Below are positions 15,197 to 21,799 of a stretch of DNA of 21,938 bases, piece after piece (the stretch's first letter is position 1; the number at the start of each line of letters is the position of its first letter). The stretch covers positions 1-21,938 of the forward strand of contig JBKPCD010000303.1 of the NCBI GenBank assembly GCA_046727175.1. The letters run 5' to 3'. Source of the stretch: JBKPCD01 sp046727175. Lineage in GTDB: Bacteria > Acidobacteriota > Vicinamibacteria > Vicinamibacterales > 2-12-FULL-66-21. The position numbers and the translations under genes are program-made. The notes below the pieces were generated by a model. It was given only the letters and a program-made list of their open reading frames with translations, was not told the DNA's origin and searched no databases.

Positions 15197-17041
15197 ATGT
15201 GCGGGATCATCGGATACATCGGGACCAAACAGGTCGTTCCCGTTCTGATCGACGGACTGCGGCGGCTCGAATATCGCGGCTACGATTCCGCCGGCGTTGC
15301 CGTCGTTCGTGACGGCACCATCGAACTGCGGCGGAGCGCGGGCAAGCTGTCGCGGCTCGAGGAAGTCATCGCCACGAACCCGGTGCAGGGAGAGTACGGC
15401 ATCGGCCACACGCGCTGGGCGACTCACGGACGGCCCACCGAGGAAAACGCTCACCCGCACCGCGACTGCACGGGCCGCATCGTCGTCGTCCACAACGGAA
15501 TCATCGAGAACTACCTGGATCTGAAGCGTCAGCTGCAGAAGGAAGGGCACCGCTTCGTCACCGAAACGGATACGGAGATCGTCGCACATCTCGTCGAGCG
15601 GGAGATGAAGAACGACGGCCTCGAGAACGCCGTGCGTCGGGCACTGCTCTACCTCCGCGGGCTTTTTGCGATCGTGCTGATTTCCTCGGACGATCCGAAC
15701 AAGATCGTGACCGTGCGCAACGGGCCGCCAATCGTCGTGGGCCTTGGCGACGGCGAGTTCTTCGTGGCGTCAGATATTCCTGCCGTGCTCAGCCACACGC
15801 GGGACGTCGTGTTCCTCGGTGACGAAGAGATGGCGGTCATCACGTCGGACGGGGTCGAGTTCACGGATTACTCAGGCCGGGCAGTCTCGAAGAAGAGCAC
15901 ACGCGTGTCCTGGGATCCGGTCATGGCGGAGAAGGCCGGATACAAGCACTTCATGCTCAAGGAGATCTTCGAGCAACCCTGGGCCGTACGGGAGACGGTG
16001 CTCGGCCGTGCGTCGGTCGAATCGGGCAGGGTCTTTCTCAACGAGATCGAGATCCCGGATCAGGTGTTGCGCGAGATCGATCGCGTGGTGATCCTGGCCT
16101 GCGGGACGTCGTGGCACGCGGCGCTCGTCGGCAAGTTTCTCATCGAGTCGCTGGCGCGATTGCCCGTCGAGGTCGACTACGGGTCGGAATATCGTTACCG
16201 CGATCCAATCGTCGCGATGAACACGCTGGCGATCGTGATCACGCAATCGGGGGAAACTGCCGACACGCTCGCCGCCCTTCGCGAGGCGCGAAAAAAGGGC
16301 GCGCGCAGCATTTCCATCTGCAACGTCGTCGGCAGCATGGCGACACGGGAGACCGATGGCACGGTGTACACTCACGCCGGCCCGGAAATCGGCGTCGCTT
16401 CGACGAAGGCGTTCACGTCGCAGCTCGTCGCGCTGCACCTGTTGGCCATCTCCCTTGGGCAGATTCGCGGCACGCTGACGGCAGACACGGCACGTCCGCA
16501 CCTCGAGGCGCTGACGCAGCTTCCGCTCCTGCTGGAGCAGACGCTCAAATGCGACCCTCTGATCGAGGAGATCGCCAGGCGGTTCTACCAGCGGAGCGAC
16601 TTCCTGTATCTCGGACGCGGCATCAATTATCCGATCGCTCTCGAGGGTGCGCTGAAGCTGAAGGAAGTCTCGTACATCCATGCCGAAGGATACCCGGCGG
16701 GCGAGATGAAGCACGGACCCATCGCGCTCATCGACGAGCAGATGCCGGTCGTGACGATCGCGCCGCGCGATCACGTATTCGAGAAGATGATCGGCAACGT
16801 GCAGGAAGTCAAAGCCCGCGGCGGATCCGTCGTTGCCCTGACAACCGCTGGAGCGGACGGCATCCACGATCTGCTCGATCCGGCACATGATTTCGTGCTC
16901 ACGATCCCGCAGTCACACCCGCTGGTCACGCCCGCGCTGATGGTCGTCCCACTGCAGCTGCTCGCGTATCACATTGCCGTTCGGAGAGGGTGTGACGTGG
17001 ATCAGCCGAGGAATCTGGCTAAGAGCGTGACGGTGGAGTGA
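15197..17041 (+). CDS. glmS: Glutamine-fructose-6-phosphate aminotransferase (isomerizing)
   Basis: Makes glucosamine-6-phosphate from fructose-6-phosphate and glutamine, the first committed step to UDP-GlcNAc. The 614-residue product begins MCGIIGYIG; Cys2 becomes the N-terminal catalytic cysteine of the glutaminase domain after Met removal. Further motifs are RLEYRGYDSAG, HTRWATHG, NGIIENY and TDTEIVAHL. The two SIS sugar-isomerase domains follow: ACGTSWHAALVGKFLIE with TQSGETADTLAALREA and STKAFTSQ, then GRGINYPIALEGALKLKEVS and EGYPAGEMKHGPIAL, ending in the signature QPRNLAKSVTVE. The start is fixed by GGAGG at 15188-15192. I see no glmS ribozyme signal in the 20-nt gap to glmU. The gene ends just before a tandem octamer tract. 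Confidence 0.97.
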   Translation: MCGIIGYIGTKQVVPVLIDGLRRLEYRGYDSAGVAVVRDGTIELRRSAGKLSRLEEVIATNPVQGEYGIGHTRWATHGRPTEENAHPHRDCTGRIVVVHNGIIENYLDLKRQLQKEGHRFVTETDTEIVAHLVEREMKNDGLENAVRRALLYLRGLFAIVLISSDDPNKIVTVRNGPPIVVGLGDGEFFVASDIPAVLSHTRDVVFLGDEEMAVITSDGVEFTDYSGRAVSKKSTRVSWDPVMAEKAGYKHFMLKEIFEQPWAVRETVLGRASVESGRVFLNEIEIPDQVLREIDRVVILACGTSWHAALVGKFLIESLARLPVEVDYGSEYRYRDPIVAMNTLAIVITQSGETADTLAALREARKKGARSISICNVVGSMATRETDGTVYTHAGPEIGVASTKAFTSQLVALHLLAISLGQIRGTLTADTARPHLEALTQLPLLLEQTLKCDPLIEEIARRFYQRSDFLYLGRGINYPIALEGALKLKEVSYIHAEGYPAGEMKHGPIALIDEQMPVVTIAPRDHVFEKMIGNVQEVKARGGSVVALTTAGADGIHDLLDPAHDFVLTIPQSHPLVTPALMVVPLQLLAYHIAVRRGCDVDQPRNLAKSVTVE

Positions 17042-17052
17042 GAACTACGCGC

Positions 17053-17092
17053 CGGTCGCTCGGTCGTTCGGTCGTTCGGTGGCTCGGTAGCT
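17053..17092. repeat. Five tandem octamers CGGTNGYT
   Basis: Starting 11 nt after the glmS stop, five copies follow without gaps: CGGTCGCT, CGGTCGTT twice, CGGTGGCT and CGGTAGCT. Inverted copies occur at 17214-17237, next to the convergent leuA stop. Together they make an imperfect long inverted repeat that could act as a two-way terminator or be a small repeat element. Confidence 0.8.
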
Positions 17093-17173
17093 CGTGAGTC
17101 CATGATTTGCGCAGTAGCCGCTTGCACGCCCGGCAGAAGCAGAGTGGAGTCGCGCCAAGCTGAGAGGACGTAA

Positions 17174-17195
17174 TGCCAGCGCCGACGCTGAGGCA
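17174..17195. other. Hairpin inside the glmS/leuA repeat unit
   Basis: TGCCAGCG-CCGA-CGCT-GA-GGCA folds into an 8-bp stem with a 2-nt bulge and 4-nt loop. It lies between the two octamer arms. No T tract follows, so it is not a classic terminator on its own. Confidence 0.45.
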
Positions 17196-17213
17196 CCCCG
17201 GACCCGAGCTACG

Positions 17214-17237
17214 AACTACCGACCCACCGAGCTACCG
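17214..17237. repeat. Inverted octamer copies next to the leuA stop
   Basis: AACTACCG, ACCCACCG and AGCTACCG are reverse complements of CGGTNGYT-type octamers, in phase with each other; a fourth, degenerate one precedes them. This arm ends 7 nt before the leuA stop codon (17245-17247). Confidence 0.75.
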
Positions 17238-17244
17238 GCGAGCG

Positions 17245-18486
17245 TCAGACGCCGTGTCCATACCCACTTTCAGCGGGTGTTGACGTAAAGTCCTGCGGTG
17301 CCGGAACGCCGGCAACCGCCATCGCTGTCGTGCCTCGCAAGCGCGCGATGATCCTCGAAAGGTCACGATCGCTGACGATCTTCTCGCGATCGCCGAGCTC
17401 GATGACGGCGCGGTAGACCTCGTCGAGCTCCTGCCGATTCAGTGTGGCGCCCAGCTGCTCACAGCGGCGCTGGACTGCGTGGCGTCCCGAGTGCTTGCCG
17501 AGCACGAGCGTCGCTTGCGGCACGCCAACGTCCTCAGGACGCATGATCTCGTACGTCCGTCGATCCTTCAGCATCCCGTCCTGGTGAATGCCGGCCTCGT
17601 GCGCGAACGCGTTGCGTCCGACGACCGCCTTGTTCGCCTGAACGCCCTCACCGGTGAGGGCCGTCAGGAGCTGACTCGAGGGATAAAGCTGGCGCGTGTC
17701 GATGGCTGTGTCGAACGGCAGCCGATCCGAGCGCACGCGTGTCGCCATCACGACCTCCTCGAGTGAGGCGTTGCCCGCGCGCTCGCCGATGCCGTTGATC
17801 GTGCACTCCACCTGACGAGCGCCTGCGGTGACGGCAGCCAACGTATTGGCAACGGCGAGCCCCAGGTCGTCGTGGCAGTGGGTGCTGAAGGTGGCGTAGT
17901 GCGCGTTCGACACCCGCGTCTGGATCGCGGTGAAGAACGCGCCGATCTCGTCGGGCGTCGAGTAGCCGACCGTATCCGGCAGATTGACGGTCGTACAGCC
18001 CGCGGAGATGACCTCCTCGACGACGCGGCACAGGAAATCCAAATCGCTGCGCGTCGCATCCTCCGCTGAAAACTGCACGTCGTCGGTATAGCGGCGCGCG
18101 CGGTGGACGGCGGCGACCGCCGCATCCAGACACTGCTCCCGCGAGATTCGCAGCTTGCGTTCGAGGTGCAGATCGGAGGTCGCGATGAAAACGTGAATCC
18201 GCCGCCTCGCCGCGGGCTGTAGCGCCCAGCCGGCGCGATCGATATCCGCGGGCGTGCACCTGGCCAGGGCGGCCACGACGGGGCCGCTGATGTGTGTCGC
18301 CACCATGCGAACTGATTCAGCGTCGGCATCCGACGCGATCGGGAATCCCGCTTCGATCACGTCGACGCCGAGCACGGCGAGCTGCTGCGCGAGCTTGAGC
18401 TTTTCGTCCGTTCGCAGCGAGAACCCCGGGGCCTGCTCGCCGTCACGCAGCGTCGTGTCGAAGATGGTCAGCCGCCTGGTAGACAT
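17245..18486 (-). CDS. leuA: 2-isopropylmalate synthase lacking the C-terminal regulatory domain
   Basis: Condenses acetyl-CoA with 2-oxoisovalerate in the first step of leucine synthesis. The start is ATG 18486, with GGGAGGA 4 nt upstream. The TIM-barrel domain is intact: FDTTLRDGEQAPG (residues 9-21), metal ligands Asp15, His203 and His205 (THCHDD) and Asn239 (in INGIGERAGNASLEE). The linker/subdomain holds HEAGIHQDGMLKDRRTYEIM (296-315) and GKHSGRHA. At 413 residues the protein stops near where the classical ~510-520-residue enzyme begins its leucine-binding (LeuA dimer) domain. The last residues (VPAPQDFTSTPAESGYGHGV) look like a disordered tail. It may thus be insensitive to leucine (inference). 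Homologous enzymes such as homocitrate or citramalate synthase are alternatives, but the HQDG-MLK-YEIM block and leuCD nearby favour LeuA. Confidence 0.9.
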   Translation of the reverse strand: MSTRRLTIFDTTLRDGEQAPGFSLRTDEKLKLAQQLAVLGVDVIEAGFPIASDADAESVRMVATHISGPVVAALARCTPADIDRAGWALQPAARRRIHVFIATSDLHLERKLRISREQCLDAAVAAVHRARRYTDDVQFSAEDATRSDLDFLCRVVEEVISAGCTTVNLPDTVGYSTPDEIGAFFTAIQTRVSNAHYATFSTHCHDDLGLAVANTLAAVTAGARQVECTINGIGERAGNASLEEVVMATRVRSDRLPFDTAIDTRQLYPSSQLLTALTGEGVQANKAVVGRNAFAHEAGIHQDGMLKDRRTYEIMRPEDVGVPQATLVLGKHSGRHAVQRRCEQLGATLNRQELDEVYRAVIELGDREKIVSDRDLSRIIARLRGTTAMAVAGVPAPQDFTSTPAESGYGHGV

Positions 18487-18533
18487 GAATCCTCCCAAGT
18501 TATGTTGTAGCAAGCGGGCTGCTGCGAGTCCAA

Positions 18534-18563
18534 TTTATAGTTTTAGGCTTATGATAAGTGCAA
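18534..18563 (-). promoter_or_regulatory. sigma70-like promoter of leuA
   Basis: On the minus strand, TTGCAC (plus 18558-18563) and TATAAA (plus 18534-18539) are separated by 18 bp. The leader to the leuA ATG is about 40-45 nt and ends in a good ribosome binding site. The segment 18520-18575 is AT-rich against a GC-rich background. This is the best promoter in the window. Confidence 0.65.
18548..18558. promoter_or_regulatory. Palindrome in the leuA-lysR intergenic region, candidate LysR operator
   Basis: CTTAT-G-ATAAG is a perfect 11-bp palindrome inside the spacer of the leuA promoter, next to the -35 box. LysR-type proteins usually bind short AT-rich dyads between themselves and a divergent target, so it is a likely but unproven operator. 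Confidence 0.45.
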
Positions 18564-18643
18564 ATTATGAGCCGTCCGGGTCGGCCGCGGCGTCGCGGAA
18601 CCTCGCGCGCTGTGGGAGTCGCGCTCGTCGTGGGCCTCTCGAC

Positions 18644-19519
18644 ATGCAGCTACAGGATCTGGGGACATTTTTGGCCGTCGCGATGGAGCGCAGCTTCTCC
18701 GCCGCCGCGAAGAAACTGCATCGTACGCAGCCCGCGGTCAGCCAGGCGATTCGTCGTCTCGAGGAAGAGCTCGGCGAGCGGCTGTTCGACCGGTCGTCCC
18801 GGACGGGGACCCTGACCGAGGCCGGCAAGCTCCTGCAGGACTTCGCGCACAGGCTGATGCGGCTGGCGTCGGACGCGGAGCTGGCCATCAGGGAGTTGCA
18901 GCAGGTGCGCCGCGGCCGCGTCGTGATCGGCGCCAACGAAGCTGGCGTCCATTCGCTGCTGCCGTTCCTGGAACGTTTTTCGACACAGCATCCCCAGGCG
19001 ATCGTGGAAGTGCGGCGGCTCCCGTCGCGCCAGATTGCCTCGGAGATTCTCAACCGAAGTCTCGACTGCGGCGTGTTGACGTTTCAGCCCTCGGAACGCG
19101 GCCTCACGTCGGTTCCGCTCGGTCGAGACGAGCTCGTGATGCTCGCGCATCCGGCACACCCTCTCGCAGCCCGGAAGCGCGTCTCGCTCGAGGAAGTGGG
19201 GCGCCAGACGGTCATCGCTCACAACGATCCGTCGCCTGCGCGTGAGCGCGTCCTGCGCGTCTACGAACGCCGCCACGCGCCGATCAACATACAGGTATCG
19301 CTGCCCAGTCTCGACGGCATCAAGCGCGCCGTCGAGCTGGGCCTCGGCGTTGCGGTGCTGCCACGACGCTGCGCGCTGACCGAGATCTCACGCGGTCAGC
19401 TCGTCGCGATCAATGTGCCGGGGCTCGGTTCACCACGCACCGTACGGCTCGTGTATCGGCGCGCCGGCGAGCTGTCGCGAGCTGCAGAAGCGTTCCTTCA
19501 AATCGTTCGTGGTGAATAG
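18644..19519 (+). CDS. LysR-family transcriptional regulator
   Basis: A 291-residue DNA-binding regulator. Residues 1-60 form the winged helix-turn-helix (MQLQDLGTFLAVAMERSFSA, AAKKLHRTQPAVSQAIRRLE, EELGERLFDR), the clear LysR signature. About residues 88-290 form the periplasmic-binding-protein-like effector domain (VVIGANEAGVHSLLPFLERF, and late VELGLGVAVLPRRCALTEIS). I chose ATG 18644 because the family starts with this sequence; the frame is open far upstream, antisense to leuA. The gene is divergent from leuA (157 bp apart) and convergent with leuD, so it lies inside the leucine cluster and probably controls leuA, perhaps also leuCD, in response to a pathway intermediate or leucine. The effector cannot be read from the sequence. 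Confidence 0.92.
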   Translation: MQLQDLGTFLAVAMERSFSAAAKKLHRTQPAVSQAIRRLEEELGERLFDRSSRTGTLTEAGKLLQDFAHRLMRLASDAELAIRELQQVRRGRVVIGANEAGVHSLLPFLERFSTQHPQAIVEVRRLPSRQIASEILNRSLDCGVLTFQPSERGLTSVPLGRDELVMLAHPAHPLAARKRVSLEEVGRQTVIAHNDPSPARERVLRVYERRHAPINIQVSLPSLDGIKRAVELGLGVAVLPRRCALTEISRGQLVAINVPGLGSPRTVRLVYRRAGELSRAAEAFLQIVRGE

Positions 19520-19626
19520 AGCCGGGGTTCGGGGTTCGTCGTTCCGGATTCGGAGCGTCGAATACGATGGCGTTTCCTCTAACTACTCGTGAGCGAGCCC
19601 CGAATCCCGAGCCCCGAACCCCGGCT
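19520..19626. repeat. Inverted repeat filling the lysR/leuD gap
   Basis: AGCCGGGGTTCGGGG at 19520-19534 is perfectly inverted at 19612-19626. The left arm begins at the base after the lysR TAG, and the right arm runs into the leuD TAG. Inside are more degenerate GGATTCGG/CCGAATCC words. A 15-bp GC-rich stem would suit bidirectional termination, but the loop is about 77 nt. Confidence 0.85.
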
Positions 19627-20236
19627 ATCTCCATCCATCGACGTACGGCAATCGCTTCGCAACCCCTTCCACTTCTTCGAACCGATCGAGCAGCAACGCA
19701 GTCGCATCCCACGTGCCTTCGAGAAATGATTCGCGGGCCGCGGCGGAAAGTGAGATCGCCCAGGACTGACCCGCGCCCGATACGTGCATCGTTTTCAAAT
19801 CGACCGTAATGACGGCATCGGGTGACTGCTCGATGAGTGCCATCAAGCGGCTCATCGTCTCCGGTGTCGCGGTGACGCAGGGCATCCCGAGCGCAACCGA
19901 GTTGCCGAAGAAGATTTCGGAAAACGATTCGCCGACGATCGCACGGAATCCGCGGCGGCGGATCGCCTGCGGCGCGTGCTCTCTCGACGACCCGCATCCG
20001 AAGTTGGCGTTGACGAGCATAATCGACGCGCCGTTGTAGGCCGGGTTCGACAAGGGGTGCGTGCCCGGCCCCTGCGCGTCAGCCTGGGCGCGGTCGTCAG
20101 CGAACAGATGCTGCTCGAGACCCTCGAACGAAACGGATCGCAGGAATCGCGCGGGGATGATGCGATCCGTATCGATGCTCGCGCCGCGAACGGGAAGGGC
20201 GGTGCCGGCGATTCGATCGATTCGCTCAATCGCCAT
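19625..20236 (-). CDS. leuD: 3-isopropylmalate dehydratase small subunit
   Basis: Together with LeuC isomerises 2- to 3-isopropylmalate. The product has 203 residues, normal length. Visible family motifs are ASIDTDRIIPARFL near the N-terminus, NPAYNGASIMLVNANFGCGS with SREHAPQAI (the swivelling-domain signature GCGSSREHA), and GESFSEIFFGNSVALGMP. I chose ATG 20236 (MAIERIDRIAGTALPVRG) since family members start about 17-20 residues before the DTD motif; an in-frame ATG at 20269 would add 11 residues. The start lies inside the end of leuC with an 11-nt overlap, which implies translational coupling. The stop codon is part of the inverted repeat shared with lysR. Confidence 0.95.
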   Translation of the reverse strand: MAIERIDRIAGTALPVRGASIDTDRIIPARFLRSVSFEGLEQHLFADDRAQADAQGPGTHPLSNPAYNGASIMLVNANFGCGSSREHAPQAIRRRGFRAIVGESFSEIFFGNSVALGMPCVTATPETMSRLMALIEQSPDAVITVDLKTMHVSGAGQSWAISLSAAARESFLEGTWDATALLLDRFEEVEGVAKRLPYVDGWR

Positions 20237-21635
20237 TGTTGCTGAACGTCCGAATGTCGACGACTTCACCGGCGACGGCGGCAGCAGCGACCATCGCCGG
20301 GCTCATGAGCAGCGTGCGGCCGACCGGGCTGCCTTGACGGCCTTTGAAGTTGCGGTTCGACGACGATGCGCAGATCTCGCGGCCTTCGAGACGGTCCTGG
20401 TTCATCGCAAGGCACATCGAGCAGCCTGCGCCCCGCCAGTCGAATCCGGCTTCGATGAAAGCGCGGTCGAGGCCTTCGCGCTCGGCGGCTGCCCGGATCG
20501 CCTGCGAGCCGGGGACCACGAGCGCGCGCACGTGCGGAGCGACATGGTGCCCCCGAATCACGCGCGCAGCCTCGCGCAAATCCGACAGCCGCGCGTTCGT
20601 GCAGGATCCCACGAATGCGACATCGATACGCGTGCCCTTGATGGGATCGCCGCCGTGCAGATCCATGAACTCGAGGGCCTCGGTGATCGCCGGACGCTCG
20701 CCGGGCGGCACGTCCGTCGGCCGGGGCAGCCGTTCATCGACGTACACGGATTGTCCCGGGTTGATCCCCCACGTGACCGTCGGCCTGATTGCGCTCGCGT
20801 CGACGTGCACCTCATCCGCGTATGAAGCGCCCCGATCCGACGCCATGCTCCGCCACCATGCCGCCGCCCTCTCGAACGCGTCCCCCGCCGGCGCGAATCG
20901 CCGGCCGCGCAGATAGTCAATCGTGGTTTCGTCGGGGTTTACATACCCGACGCGCGCGCCCCCTTCGATCGACATGTTGCAGATCGTCATCCGCTCGTCC
21001 ATCGACATCCGCTCGATCGATTCGCCGGCGTACTCGTAGGCGTAGCCGACGCCGCCCATGACGCCGAGGCGCCGAATGATCTCGAGGATGACGTCCTTCG
21101 CGTAGACGCCGGGCGCCAGCCGACCGCTCACCTCGATCCGCCGGACTTTGAGCGGCTCCAAGGCCAGACACTGCGACGCCAGCACGTCACGCACCTGCGA
21201 AGTCCCAATCCCGAACGCGATCGCGCCGAACGCGCCGTGCGTCGACGTGTGGCTGTCGCCGCAGGCAATCGTCGTTCCCGGTTGCGTCAAGCCGAGCTCG
21301 GGCCCGATGACGTGAACGATCCCCTGCATTCCAGTCGAGAGATCGAGCAGTTGCACGCCGAACTCGCGGCAGTTGCGCTCGAGCGCAGCGAGCATGTCCT
21401 CGGCCATGAGATCGACGAACGGCCGCCGCTGATCGCGCGTCGGAACGATGTGATCGACGGTCGCGATCGTGCGATCGGGAAAGCGCACTTGCCACCCCCG
21501 TGCCCGCAGCATGTCGAACGCCTGCGGACTGGTGACTTCGTGGACGAGATGGAGGCCGATGAAGAGCTGGGTTTGGCCGTTAGGCAGGGTCCGGACGCTG
21601 TGGGCGTTCCAGACCTTTTCGAGCAATGTCGCCAT
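20226..21635 (-). CDS. leuC: 3-isopropylmalate dehydratase large subunit
   Basis: The aconitase-like subunit that carries the 4Fe-4S cluster. The 469-residue length is standard. Cluster ligands are Cys345 in VGSCTNARLSDL and Cys405 and Cys408 in GAGCSMCLAMN. Other signatures are MATLLEKVWNAH at the N-terminus, DHIVPT, CGDSHTSTHGAFGAIAFGIG and SSSNRNFKGRQG near the end. The start is ATG 21635, without a Shine-Dalgarno sequence; TACCAT ends 7 nt upstream, consistent with a leaderless message. A tandem heptamer tract begins about 20 nt upstream of the start codon, so any -35 region falls within it. leuD follows with an 11-nt overlap; leuB is not next to them. Confidence 0.97.
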   Translation of the reverse strand: MATLLEKVWNAHSVRTLPNGQTQLFIGLHLVHEVTSPQAFDMLRARGWQVRFPDRTIATVDHIVPTRDQRRPFVDLMAEDMLAALERNCREFGVQLLDLSTGMQGIVHVIGPELGLTQPGTTIACGDSHTSTHGAFGAIAFGIGTSQVRDVLASQCLALEPLKVRRIEVSGRLAPGVYAKDVILEIIRRLGVMGGVGYAYEYAGESIERMSMDERMTICNMSIEGGARVGYVNPDETTIDYLRGRRFAPAGDAFERAAAWWRSMASDRGASYADEVHVDASAIRPTVTWGINPGQSVYVDERLPRPTDVPPGERPAITEALEFMDLHGGDPIKGTRIDVAFVGSCTNARLSDLREAARVIRGHHVAPHVRALVVPGSQAIRAAAEREGLDRAFIEAGFDWRGAGCSMCLAMNQDRLEGREICASSSNRNFKGRQGSPVGRTLLMSPAMVAAAAVAGEVVDIRTFSNNGD

Positions 21636-21642
21636 TTCGGGA

Positions 21643-21648
21643 ATGGTA
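21643..21648 (-). promoter_or_regulatory. Candidate -10 box for leaderless leuCD
   Basis: On the minus strand TACCAT is followed by 7 nt and the leuC ATG. The region where a -35 box should lie is occupied by the heptamer repeat tract. Confidence 0.3.
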
Positions 21649-21653
21649 CTACG

Positions 21654-21731
21654 GAGCCGGGGTTCGGGATTCGGGGTTCGGGATTCGGGGTTGGGATTCG
21701 GGGTTCGGGGTTCGGGGTGGGGTTCGGTTCG
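21654..21731. repeat. Tandem heptamer tract GRTTCGG upstream of leuC
   Basis: About nine copies of GGTTCGG or GATTCGG follow each other with a few slips. The tract starts with GAGCCGGGGTTCGGG, the same 15-mer that begins the lysR/leuD repeat (19519-19533). It is strongly strand-biased (G/T-rich on the plus strand) and seems to be one family with that repeat. Confidence 0.85.
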
Positions 21732-21799
21732 GTGCCTGAGCGCGGCCTGGGAATTGCCAGTCTCCGAATGCGCGCACTGCGGAAAAGAACTTCTACCGA

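Noticed and set aside
15872..16888. 338-codon minus-strand frame inside glmS
   Set aside because: Antisense shadow of a highly conserved gene; its composition is that of reversed GC-rich codons.
17002..17196. Small minus-strand frame with STVTLLARFLG downstream of glmS
   Set aside because: This is the reverse complement of the conserved glmS ending LAKSVTVE extended through the repeat tract, a familiar false annotation.
21654..21731. CRISPR array
   Set aside because: Units are 7 bp and directly adjacent; there are no spacers and no cas genes in the window.
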